Below are positions 25,638 through 34,162 of a DNA stretch of 64,000 nt, in pieces. The notes under the pieces were generated by a model. It made no database searches, had not been told where the DNA came from, and saw only the letters and a program-made list of their open reading frames with translations. Where the stretch lies: positions 18,243-82,242 of the forward strand of contig CACNUO010000002.1 of assembly GCA_902623585.1 (NCBI GenBank). The letters are read 5' to 3'. Origin of the DNA: an uncultured Alphaproteobacteria bacterium (GTDB lineage Bacteria; Pseudomonadota; Alphaproteobacteria; HIMB59; GCA-002718135). The stretch's first letter is position 1. Every line of letters starts with the position of its first letter. A program made the translations under genes and the position numbers.

Positions 25638-27137
25638 ATGAGAATTTTATACGTAGACATAGACTCTTTGAGGCCTGATCATTTAGGATGTTATGGTTAT
25701 CATAGAAACACATCTCCTACGATTGATTCAATAGCAAAAGAAGGGGTCAAGTTTACAAATTTTTATTCAACTGACACACCGTGCCTACCTAGCAGAACTG
25801 CTTTGTTTGGAGGTAATTTTGGTTTCAAAACTGGAGTTGTTAATCATGGCGGTGAATTCTCTGATATTGCTCCTAGAAAAAATATTTGGAATAGAGAATT
25901 TAAAGGCGGTTTGAGAGGAGAATACGCTTTTACATCTCTTGGAAAAGTTCTTCGAGATGCAGGATATTATACAGCAAGTATCAGTCCTTTCCCTGAAAGA
26001 CATACTGCCTATCAAGTTTGGTTTGGTTTTACCGAAACATATGACACTGGAAAAGGTGGATTAGAAAATGCTGATGAAGTCTACCCTGTTATAAAAAAAT
26101 GGTTAGAAAATAATGGAGAAAAAGAAAATTGGTTCTTACATGTAAATATGTGGGACCCTCATACTCCATATGATACTCCTGAAGAATTTGGAAATCCATT
26201 TAAAGATGATCCTATCGAAGAATGGGTAACAGAAGAATTAATTAAAAAACAAAGGAATAGTTTCGGACCGCATAGCGCTAGAGAAGTTCCAGGATTTGAT
26301 GAAGATCTTGGAGGAAAGTATACAATGGGAGTGGGTGAAATTAAAAATACTTCTGATGCTAAAGAACAAATTGATGCATATGATACTGGAATTAAATACG
26401 CAGATTTTTATTTAAATGAAGTTTTTGAAGATTTAAAAAAAATGAATCTTTGGGATGATACAGCAATAATTATTTCAGCAGACCACGGAGAAAATCAAGG
26501 TGAGTTAAATGTTTGGGGAGATCACCAAACAGCTGATCATATAACTAATAGAGTTCCATTAATAATTAGATGGCCAGGGATAACAGATACAAATAAAGGA
26601 AGTACTGTAGAAAATAAATTTTATAATTTAGATTTAACTTCAACTATTTCTCAAATTACTTCATCTTCTCAACCTGACAGATGGGATGGTATTAATTTCA
26701 CTGAAAATTTAACTAATAGTAAATCATCAAATGGAAGAGATTATTTAGTTATTAGTCATGGTGCTTGGAGTTGTCAAAGATCTGTAAGATGGGATAATTG
26801 GTTACTGATAAGAACGTACGATACTGGTTTAAAAGATTTTCCAAAATATATGCTTTTTGATATTGAAAAGGATCCGCATGAGTTGAATAATCTCGCAGAT
26901 CAGCATAAAGATCTCGTAGCTCATGGAATGTTTTTAATCGATGAGTGGATTGAAGAAAATATGTATGAGGCTGATAGAGGAGATCCACTTCAAGGTGTAA
27001 TTAGAGAAGGTGGTCCTCATCATGCAAATATTTATTCAAAAGTCTGGAATACATATGTTGAGCGTCTTGAAAAAACAGATAGAAAAAAACACGCTGACAA
27101 TCTTAGGAAATATAAAGGAAAACCTTTTAGTAAATAA
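25638..27137 (+). CDS. Type I sulfatase 2, cytoplasmic
   Basis: A 499-residue sulfatase with the formylglycine motif CLPSR (Cys49), two N-terminal aspartates in YVDIDSLRPDHLG, and the distal metal site ISADHGENQGE. It lacks a signal peptide. It differs considerably from sulfatase 1 between the motifs, so different sulfate positions or substrates are likely. A good ribosome site (AAAGGA) lies upstream, and the gene starts 16 bases after sulfatase 1. The C-terminal region EVYPVIKKW to KKHADNLRKYKG is unlike that of the other four sulfatases. Confidence 0.9.
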   Translation: MRILYVDIDSLRPDHLGCYGYHRNTSPTIDSIAKEGVKFTNFYSTDTPCLPSRTALFGGNFGFKTGVVNHGGEFSDIAPRKNIWNREFKGGLRGEYAFTSLGKVLRDAGYYTASISPFPERHTAYQVWFGFTETYDTGKGGLENADEVYPVIKKWLENNGEKENWFLHVNMWDPHTPYDTPEEFGNPFKDDPIEEWVTEELIKKQRNSFGPHSAREVPGFDEDLGGKYTMGVGEIKNTSDAKEQIDAYDTGIKYADFYLNEVFEDLKKMNLWDDTAIIISADHGENQGELNVWGDHQTADHITNRVPLIIRWPGITDTNKGSTVENKFYNLDLTSTISQITSSSQPDRWDGINFTENLTNSKSSNGRDYLVISHGAWSCQRSVRWDNWLLIRTYDTGLKDFPKYMLFDIEKDPHELNNLADQHKDLVAHGMFLIDEWIEENMYEADRGDPLQGVIREGGPHHANIYSKVWNTYVERLEKTDRKKHADNLRKYKGKPFSK

Positions 27138-27149
27138 ATCTAAATCATA

Positions 27150-28517
27150 ATGAATATTAAATCTAAACCAAATATTATTGTATTTTTTACTGATCAACAA
27201 CGCTGGGATACTTCTGGTTTACATGGTAATCCATTATCCTTGATGGAGAACTTCGATCATTATGCAGTCGAAGGTACACATCTTTATAACTCATTTACAT
27301 GCCAACCAGTTTGTGGGCCTGCAAGAGCTTCATTACAATCAGGAATGTATGCAACAAAAACTGGATGTTTTAAAAATAGAATACCTTTAAAAAAAAATAT
27401 TAAAACTCTAGCAAAACATTTATCAAAAGAAGGTTATGCAACTGGATATATTGGAAAATGGCATCTCGGCTCATCTGAACCGGTTAAAAAAGAGGATAGA
27501 GGTGGTTATGATTATTGGTTAGGATCAAATCTATTAGAATTTACTTCTGATGCTTATGAAACATATGTTTATGATGGACAAAATAAAAAAGTATTTCTTC
27601 CAGGATATAGAGTTGATGCAATAACTGATGCAGCTATAAATTTTATAAAACTAAATCAAAAAAAACCATTTTTTCTTTTCGTCTCTCTTATTGAGCCACA
27701 TCACCAAAACAATACAGATGATTATCCACCACCTATTGGATACAGAGAAAAATATACAGGCAAGTGGTCTCCTCCAGATCTTTCATCTCTGGTTGGATCT
27801 TCTCCTCGACATTTAGGAGGTTATTATGGAATGGTGAAGAGAATAGATGAAGCTTATGGAAGAATGATTGATGTTATTAAAAGCTTAAAATTATTTGATG
27901 ATAGTGCAATTATTTTTACATCAGATCATGGAAATAATTTTAAAACACGAAATAGAGAATATAAACGTTCATGTCATGAAAGTTCAATACGGGTTCCTAC
28001 TTCTTTAATTGGAAATGTTTTCCAACAAGGTGGCCGAATAAAAGAACTAACCAATATATTAGATATTCATGCAACAATATTAGATTTGGCAAAAGTAAAA
28101 AATACCTCTCATTGTGATGGTAGTTCAGTATTGCCCTTAGTAAATAAAACATCAAAAAAATGGGAAAACGAAATTTTTGTTCAAATTAGTGAGAGTCAAT
28201 TAGCTAGAAGTTTAAGAACTGAAAAATGGAAATATTGTATTGCTGATCAAGACTCTAATGGGAGTGATAAACCTTCATCTAATCAATACACAGAAACAAA
28301 TTTATACGATCTTGATGCTGATCCGTATGAATTAAATAACTTAATTGGTATTAGTACTTATGATGAAATAGTAACCTCCTTGAGAAAAAAGATTAAAAGT
28401 AAAATTAAAAAAGTTGAAAATATAACAACTAAAATTACAAAAGCTAAAAATGTAAATAATCCTGGTCAAATGGGATTAAATCCTGATTCTTTTCATAGAT
28501 TAAAGAAAAAACTTTAA
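27150..28517 (+). CDS. Type I sulfatase 3, cytoplasmic
   Basis: A 455-residue sulfatase with CGPAR (Cys55), N-terminal FFTDQQRWDTSG, YIGKWHLGS, the catalytic-site region VSLIEPHHQ, and FTSDHGNNFKTRN. It has no signal peptide. It is the shortest of the five and ends in a lysine-rich coil of about 50 residues. The GKWHLG motif is usual in arylsulfatase- and heparan-sulfatase-like enzymes. It starts 12 bases after sulfatase 2 in the same run. The substrate is not identifiable. Confidence 0.9.
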   Translation: MNIKSKPNIIVFFTDQQRWDTSGLHGNPLSLMENFDHYAVEGTHLYNSFTCQPVCGPARASLQSGMYATKTGCFKNRIPLKKNIKTLAKHLSKEGYATGYIGKWHLGSSEPVKKEDRGGYDYWLGSNLLEFTSDAYETYVYDGQNKKVFLPGYRVDAITDAAINFIKLNQKKPFFLFVSLIEPHHQNNTDDYPPPIGYREKYTGKWSPPDLSSLVGSSPRHLGGYYGMVKRIDEAYGRMIDVIKSLKLFDDSAIIFTSDHGNNFKTRNREYKRSCHESSIRVPTSLIGNVFQQGGRIKELTNILDIHATILDLAKVKNTSHCDGSSVLPLVNKTSKKWENEIFVQISESQLARSLRTEKWKYCIADQDSNGSDKPSSNQYTETNLYDLDADPYELNNLIGISTYDEIVTSLRKKIKSKIKKVENITTKITKAKNVNNPGQMGLNPDSFHRLKKKL

Positions 28518-28548
28518 TAATTATTTTTTTCGTATTAGTCTGGTATTT

Positions 28549-30060
28549 ATGAAAACAGTTTTTCTTTTATTTGATTCATTAAATAAAAGAATGTTAAATT
28601 CTTATGGTGGTAAATATATTGAAACACCAAATTTTAACCGATTAGCAAAAAAATCAGTTCAATTTAATAATCATTATATTGGTAGTATGCCCTGTATGCC
28701 GGCAAGACGTGATATGCATTCAGGTCGATTAAGTTTTCTTCACCGTGCATGGGGTCCTTTAGAACCATTTGATAATTCATTTCCAGAAATCTTAAGACTT
28801 AATAATACATATACTCATCTTGTGACTGATCATTATCATTACTTCGAAGATGGTGGTGCAACGTATCATAATAGATTTAACTCATGGGATTTTATTAGAG
28901 GACAAGAGAGTGACCCGTGGAAAGCAATGGTTCAACCACCACTTGAAAAATTAAGAGAAAAATATCATCAATCACAATTAAATTTAACTGATAGAGAAAC
29001 AGGTTATTATCATTACGCAATCAATAGTGAATTTATTAAAGAAGAAAAAGATTTTCCTTCAGTTAAATGTTTTGAATCTGGTTTAGACTTTATAAATATT
29101 AATAAAGATTCTGATAATTGGTTTCTTCAACTCGAAACTTTTGATCCTCACGAACCTTTTTTTGCGCCAGAGCGATTTAGAGAAAAACTAAAAACAAATT
29201 ATACTGGCCCAAGATTAGATTGGCCTCAGTATGATAGAGTGAAAGAAACAGATGATGAGGTTGCAGAGTTAAAAGCCAATTACATTGCTTTAGTTGGTCT
29301 ATGTGATTATTTACTTGGTACGGTTTTAGATTATTTTGATGAAAATAATTTATGGAATGACACTGCATTGATTTTAACTACAGATCATGGTTTCATGCTT
29401 GGAGAACATGATTGGTGGGCTAAAAATAGAATGCCTTTGTATAATGAAATTGCAAATATACCTTTTTATTTTTATCACCCGGAATACAAACAATATTCGG
29501 GTGAGCAAAGAAATGTTGTAACTCAAAATATTGATTTGATGCCAACATTCATGACAATGCATGGTCACAATCTTCCTAAAGAGGTTAAAGGTAAATCTAT
29601 ATTAAACTTTCTAGATAAAGACAGTGAAAATAAGCATTTTGCTTTGTATGGATATTGGGGTGGGGGAATAAATATATCCGATGGAAATTATACATATTTT
29701 CATTTTCCAGAAAATTTTGATCAATATGATAGAAGTAGATTTCAATATACATTGATGCCAACCAATATGAGGCAATTTTTTTCACATGAAGAGTTGCAAA
29801 CTGCTACAATGCATGAGCCATTTAACTTTACTAAAAATATTCCAGTAATGAAAGTTAATAGAATTCTTAGAAAATCAGATCCACATAAAGCATTAGAAGA
29901 TACTAAATGTGCTCTTTATAATTTAAAGGATGATCCTGGACAATTAAATCCTATTAATGATGAAAATTTAATAAATAAATATAAAAATCTTATGCTGAAT
30001 GAAATTAAAACTTATGATCCACCAAAGGAATTATTAAACAATTATTTTAAAGAAAACTAA
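28549..30060 (+). CDS. Type I sulfatase 4, cytoplasmic
   Basis: A 503-residue sulfatase with CMPAR (Cys49) and the distal metal site LTTDHGFMLGEHDWW. The N-terminal metal segment reads LLFDSLNKRML, so the second acidic or amide ligand found in most sulfatases is a serine here. This suggests a slightly altered metal site. It has no signal peptide. Its stop is directly followed by the ATG of a 92-residue protein, implying tight co-expression. Substrate unknown. Confidence 0.88.
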   Translation: MKTVFLLFDSLNKRMLNSYGGKYIETPNFNRLAKKSVQFNNHYIGSMPCMPARRDMHSGRLSFLHRAWGPLEPFDNSFPEILRLNNTYTHLVTDHYHYFEDGGATYHNRFNSWDFIRGQESDPWKAMVQPPLEKLREKYHQSQLNLTDRETGYYHYAINSEFIKEEKDFPSVKCFESGLDFININKDSDNWFLQLETFDPHEPFFAPERFREKLKTNYTGPRLDWPQYDRVKETDDEVAELKANYIALVGLCDYLLGTVLDYFDENNLWNDTALILTTDHGFMLGEHDWWAKNRMPLYNEIANIPFYFYHPEYKQYSGEQRNVVTQNIDLMPTFMTMHGHNLPKEVKGKSILNFLDKDSENKHFALYGYWGGGINISDGNYTYFHFPENFDQYDRSRFQYTLMPTNMRQFFSHEELQTATMHEPFNFTKNIPVMKVNRILRKSDPHKALEDTKCALYNLKDDPGQLNPINDENLINKYKNLMLNEIKTYDPPKELLNNYFKEN

Positions 30061-30339
30061 ATGACCAAAAGACAAAAAGTTTTAGTTCTTTATTTGAAGT
30101 TTCCGAGTCTAGAAGCTGAAGTTATTTCATGGGCTACTTTTGATGGTACTGGTCAAAAACTCCATATGACAGGTGATAGTGATGAGCCTCCTTATCCTAC
30201 AGGCCTCGACGCCTTATTAGATGGATGGAGATTATTTCAATCAAGTCAAGCCATTCCAGAGCATCCAGGAGAAGAATTTAGGACTTCATATTTAAAACAT
30301 GAATTTTTTTTTGAAAAAATAGAAGAAGGAGATTTTTAA
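30061..30339 (+). CDS. Small conserved-looking protein of unknown function
   Basis: A 92-residue acidic protein whose ATG immediately follows the stop of sulfatase 4 and whose stop is one base before the PhyH gene. It contains aromatic and proline segments (SDEPPYPTGLDALLDGW, AIPEHPGEEF) and ends HEFFFEKIEEGDF. There are no cysteines, no signal peptide and no membrane helix. I do not recognise a family. Its tight position between a sulfatase and a dioxygenase suggests it is a real gene and possibly a small partner or regulator of one of them; that is inference. Confidence 0.65.
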   Translation: MTKRQKVLVLYLKFPSLEAEVISWATFDGTGQKLHMTGDSDEPPYPTGLDALLDGWRLFQSSQAIPEHPGEEFRTSYLKHEFFFEKIEEGDF

Positions 30340-30340
30340 G

Positions 30341-31261
30341 ATGGTACAATTATTATCAACTGAGCAAATGGCAGAGTTTGCAAATAGCGGATGCTTATTT
30401 TTTGATGGATTAATAGATAATGAAACTAATAAAGAATTTTTAAACGATATTGGACATACTGAAATTGAAAACGTTGATAATATGCAAAAGTATTTTCAAA
30501 ATATTAAAGCTTCTAGCAGCATTCCAAGAATTCCTGCAGGAACACCACTCAAGAATGCTTATCCACACAAATCTCCCTTAGAAAAAATTTTCCAAAATGA
30601 GGTTGTTGCAGGAGCAATTAATAGTTTAGTTGGATCTGAGGCTGTAGTTGATCATCAATTTCTTCATCTAACATTCCCAACGAAATACTTTAAAAAAACT
30701 AATCAAAGACAGATGTCTCAGGTTAATCATCAAGACAGCACAATCGATCCAAGAATTACATTTGATATTCAACTATTCTATTTTCCAACTGATGTTACAA
30801 AAGAAATGGGTGGAACAAGATATCACCCTGGTACGCATCTTAGAATTGTAAACGAAATGGGAATTGCTAAATATCAAAATATTAAAGGACAAAAAAAAAT
30901 AGTTTGTAAGGCAGGTACAATTGGGATCTTTCATAATGGCTTGTGGCATGGTGCAGGTGTTAATTTTTCAGATGAGATTAGATACATGTTCAAAGTAAGA
31001 TTGCAACCAACAGAAAAACAGGAACTATTATGGGATCCTGAAAAAAAATATAAACCACTTCCTAATAAAGCATTATATTGGACAGATGAAAATCAAGAAA
31101 AAACAGTCAATGATATTTTAATGAAATCATATCCTTGGCAAGAGGCAGATACAAATCGATTAGATAAAATTAATACAATTAAGTTCTGGAGAATGCTCAC
31201 TGGTAATAAAAATTTAGATATTGATTATTGGCTTACTAGAATTGAGAATGAATTATATTAG
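30341..31261 (+). CDS. PhyH-family Fe(II)/2-oxoglutarate dioxygenase
   Basis: A 306-residue protein with iron ligands His and Asp in VNHQDSTIDP and the distal His in HNGLWHGAGVNF. The 2-oxoglutarate arginine is in IRYMFKVRLQP. The family segment GGTRYHPGTH is also visible. It is only distantly related to the PhyH protein at 18287. A GGAGAT ribosome site precedes the ATG. It ends the CUT1-sulfatase run and overlaps the convergent sulfatase 5 gene by four bases. It may oxidise the desulfated product or release a group from it; the substrate is unknown. Confidence 0.83.
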   Translation: MVQLLSTEQMAEFANSGCLFFDGLIDNETNKEFLNDIGHTEIENVDNMQKYFQNIKASSSIPRIPAGTPLKNAYPHKSPLEKIFQNEVVAGAINSLVGSEAVVDHQFLHLTFPTKYFKKTNQRQMSQVNHQDSTIDPRITFDIQLFYFPTDVTKEMGGTRYHPGTHLRIVNEMGIAKYQNIKGQKKIVCKAGTIGIFHNGLWHGAGVNFSDEIRYMFKVRLQPTEKQELLWDPEKKYKPLPNKALYWTDENQEKTVNDILMKSYPWQEADTNRLDKINTIKFWRMLTGNKNLDIDYWLTRIENELY

Positions 31262-32760
31262 TTAAAATCTCTTTCATCACCTTTTAAGGGAACAACATCA
31301 CAAGTTTCTTGATACCAGGAAAGCATTTTATCTTTTAGATCTTTGAGTTGTGACGCATATTGTGGATCATCAATAACATTATTAATTTCTCCTGGATCTT
31401 CGATTAAATTATAAAACTCATCTTTTTCGTAAGCTCTTTTAATATATTTAAATTTTTTATTTCTGCACATTGTTGCTTTGGTATGCATTAAAATTTCATC
31501 CTCTTGACCTTGTAAACTAACTCTAGGGTAATACAGGCCATGGGGTAATTGAAGACTTTGATTTTCACTCGCTTGTCTCTCTAACCTAAGTCTACCACCC
31601 TCCGTAAATACTTCTTCTCTATGATTATCAGTTTTCTGTTCAATAAAATTTTTAATACTTTTGCCAAAATGCCAATATGACGGCTCGATATTACTGTAAT
31701 CATATATGGTTCCCGCAATATCAATTAATTCAATCATTGTATCGCTTACACCATTTAATGTATTTTCACTTTTTGGTGGTTTAATAATTAGAGGAACATT
31801 CGTAAGACAGTCTTGAAAAGTATTTTGTGTTTTTTCAACTAAATTATAATCACCTGTAAAGTCACCATGGTCAGATAAAAAAATTATCAAAGTATCATCA
31901 TACAAATTATTTTCTTTTAGTTGATTGACCAAAAGTCCAAATTGATAATCTACTCTTGCACACATACCAAGATATACAGCTCGTAATTCATTCCAACGTT
32001 CATCGGTCCAATCTTGCATTCTTTGTCCATCCATAATTCCTTTTAATAGACTTGGTTTGTCTTCCCAAGTTTTGTATTGATATCTACTTGGTATTAAACT
32101 TCGATCAATTGATGAGAACCATGGATCTTCTACACAGTAAGGAGGATGCGGATAACCAAGTGGTAGAAATAAACAGAATGGTTTTTCTTGTTTATAATCT
32201 TTTATAAAATCTAATGCGCCATAAACCATGGACCAATCATCATCGAAATAAATTTCTTTATCTTTTTTATCTAATTTTCCCTTGAAGAAACTATAATAAT
32301 TATCTCCATCTTCAGGTCCTCGCCATGATAAATCTCCACCATGAGTACCAGGTTGTTGACTGTAACCCCATTTTTGAAAATCTCTATTAGTTGGTTCAAA
32401 GTAAATATCACAATGATTACGATATCCTTCCTGACCTGCTATCAAATCATTTTTTCCACCCCACCAAATGAAGTAATCTTTATTTTTTAGTTCTGATAAA
32501 ATACTGGAGTCACCTTGATCTGTATGTAACATATAATGCATTGTTCTATGACCATGTACATGTGGATACCAGCCAGTCATAAATGAGCAACGACTTGGTG
32601 TACAAACTGTTGCTTGACAAAAAGCATTCTTAAATGCAACCCCGTCTTCTTTAATTATACTATCTAAATTAGGAGTTTGTGCGCCTGGATAACCAAGATA
32701 TCCAAGCATATCTCCTCTCCACTGATCAGGATTAAAAATAACAATATTAGGTTTCTTCAT
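31258..32760 (-). CDS. Type I sulfatase 5, cytoplasmic
   Basis: A 500-residue sulfatase with CTPSR (Cys53), N-terminal FNPDQWRGDMLGYLG, FMTGWYPHVHGHRT, and the distal metal site LSDHGDFTGDYNLVEK. It has no signal peptide. It is transcribed opposite to the other four and diverges from the second CUT1 binding-protein gene across a 99-base gap that may hold a shared control site. The layout (WGGKNDLI, PHPPYCVEDPW) differs from sulfatases 1-4, so it is not a recent copy. The substrate is unknown. Confidence 0.9.
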   Translation of the reverse strand: MKKPNIVIFNPDQWRGDMLGYLGYPGAQTPNLDSIIKEDGVAFKNAFCQATVCTPSRCSFMTGWYPHVHGHRTMHYMLHTDQGDSSILSELKNKDYFIWWGGKNDLIAGQEGYRNHCDIYFEPTNRDFQKWGYSQQPGTHGGDLSWRGPEDGDNYYSFFKGKLDKKDKEIYFDDDWSMVYGALDFIKDYKQEKPFCLFLPLGYPHPPYCVEDPWFSSIDRSLIPSRYQYKTWEDKPSLLKGIMDGQRMQDWTDERWNELRAVYLGMCARVDYQFGLLVNQLKENNLYDDTLIIFLSDHGDFTGDYNLVEKTQNTFQDCLTNVPLIIKPPKSENTLNGVSDTMIELIDIAGTIYDYSNIEPSYWHFGKSIKNFIEQKTDNHREEVFTEGGRLRLERQASENQSLQLPHGLYYPRVSLQGQEDEILMHTKATMCRNKKFKYIKRAYEKDEFYNLIEDPGEINNVIDDPQYASQLKDLKDKMLSWYQETCDVVPLKGDERDFN

Positions 32761-32812
32761 TTTAGTATTAATTTTTATATGTTTTTTATATAAAAAAAAG
32801 ACAATATGATTG

Positions 32813-32840
32813 TTGATTATATTACTTAACTGAGTAAGAT
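32813..32840 (+). promoter_or_regulatory. Candidate promoter and small palindrome upstream of second CUT1 operon
   Basis: TTGATT (32813-32818) and TAAGAT (32835-32840) with a 16-base spacer precede the binding-protein gene. The imperfectly centred palindrome TTACT-6-AGTAA (32822-32837) overlaps the -10 and could be an operator. Only suggestive. Confidence 0.25.
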
Positions 32841-32859
32841 TATTTAAAATTTAGGAGGA

Positions 32860-34113
32860 ATGATGAAGAATTTATTTAAATTTATCATAGGTTCAGTATC
32901 TTTATTTTTCTTTTCTTCTGTTCAAGCAGATACAATTAAATGGTTACACTTAACTGGTGAAAGCTCACCTGAGTATCCAAACTTTGTAAGAGCTGTTGAA
33001 GAATTTGAAGCTAAAACTGGGCACAAAGTTGAGATGATGTATCTCGAAAATGAATCATTTAAAGCTAAACTTCCAACAATGTTACAATCAGATGACAGAC
33101 CAGATATTTTTAATAGCTGGGGAGGTGGAGTAATGTATGCACAAGCTGAAGCAGGATTTTTAAGAGATATATCTGATGTTATCACTGATGAATATTTATC
33201 TACACTAAGTGCAGCTGCAGCAAATGCATTTGTATACAAAGGACAAAGAGTAGGAGTTCCAAGAAATGTTTCACAAGTCACGTGGTGGTATAACAAAGAT
33301 TTAGTTAACCAAGCTGGTGTTGATGTTAATGGTATCAAAATGTGGGACGATCTTCTTTCAGCAGTAAAACAAATTAAATCTGCTGGCATAACTCCAATTT
33401 GTATTGGAGGAAAAGATAAATGGCCTGTTCATTTTATTTGGACACATTTACACATTAGAAATGGTGGCGAGTCATTATTCCTTGAATCACTCGAAAATGG
33501 TGGTTGGGATAGACCAGAGTACATTAAATCAGGTGAACAAATGTTAGAACTTGTAGCCCTAGAACCTTTTCAAGATGGTTGGTTAAGTCATACTTGGCCT
33601 GATCAAGCTGGTTTCTTTGGTGATGGAAAATGTGCAATGGCTTTCATGGGTAATTGGATGTATCCAGCTCAAAAATCTAACAGTGCAAGTGGAGAAGGTT
33701 TAGGAGACGACAATATGGGTATCTTTAGTATGCCAATGACTCCAGGAGCCCTTGGTGACTCTGCTGATACTTTAGGAGGTATCAATGGATGGCTAGTTTC
33801 TAAAACTGCACCAGACTCAGCTGTAGAATTTTTAATGCACTTAGTTTCAGCAGACATTCAAAATGAAGATGCTGCCAAAGGTGCTTATCTTCCAGTTGTA
33901 AAAGGTGCAGATAAATCAATTACCAATCCTTTACTTGCTCAAGTTGCAAACAACATTGGAAACTCACAATATCATCAAATTTTCTATGACCAATTTTTAG
34001 GTCCAGATATTGGCAGAGTTGTAAATGATGTTTCTACTGATTTAGCTGCAGGAATTATTTCAGCAGAAGAAGCAGCACAACTTGTCCAAGAGTCTTGGGA
34101 ATTTAATCAGTAA
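32860..34113 (+). CDS. Extracellular sugar-binding protein, CUT1 type
   Basis: A 417-residue family 1 solute-binding protein with a Sec signal peptide (hydrophobic core then SSVQADTIKW, cleavage near residue 23). Body segments RPDIFNSWGGG, VTWWYNKDLVNQAG, GKCAMAFMGNW and GGINGWLVS are typical of carbohydrate SBPs. AGGAGGA precedes the ATG. It starts an operon with two permeases, Gfo/Idh, ThuA and xylose isomerase, resembling the thu (trehalose/maltitol-type) operon of rhizobia. The ligand is not known; an alpha-linked disaccharide or sulfated derivative is plausible. Confidence 0.9.
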   Translation: MMKNLFKFIIGSVSLFFFSSVQADTIKWLHLTGESSPEYPNFVRAVEEFEAKTGHKVEMMYLENESFKAKLPTMLQSDDRPDIFNSWGGGVMYAQAEAGFLRDISDVITDEYLSTLSAAAANAFVYKGQRVGVPRNVSQVTWWYNKDLVNQAGVDVNGIKMWDDLLSAVKQIKSAGITPICIGGKDKWPVHFIWTHLHIRNGGESLFLESLENGGWDRPEYIKSGEQMLELVALEPFQDGWLSHTWPDQAGFFGDGKCAMAFMGNWMYPAQKSNSASGEGLGDDNMGIFSMPMTPGALGDSADTLGGINGWLVSKTAPDSAVEFLMHLVSADIQNEDAAKGAYLPVVKGADKSITNPLLAQVANNIGNSQYHQIFYDQFLGPDIGRVVNDVSTDLAAGIISAEEAAQLVQESWEFNQ

Positions 34114-34123
34114 ATATTTATAA

Positions 34124-34152
34124 AGAGAAGGCTTTTATAAAAAGCCTTCTCT
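34124..34152 (+). repeat. Perfect intercistronic inverted repeat after binding-protein gene
   Basis: AGAGAAGGCTTTT (34124-34136) pairs perfectly with AAAAGCCTTCTCT (34140-34152) around ATA. No T run follows; the permease ribosome site AGGAAA begins right after it. It is more likely an mRNA 3'-end stabiliser or weak attenuator that raises binding protein over permease than a full terminator. Confidence 0.75.
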
Positions 34153-34162
34153 AGGAAATATA

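Noticed and set aside
32922..33389. Minus-strand 155-residue frame with cysteine-rich sequence
   Set aside because: Antisense of the CUT1 binding protein, whose signal peptide, length and ribosome site are convincing.
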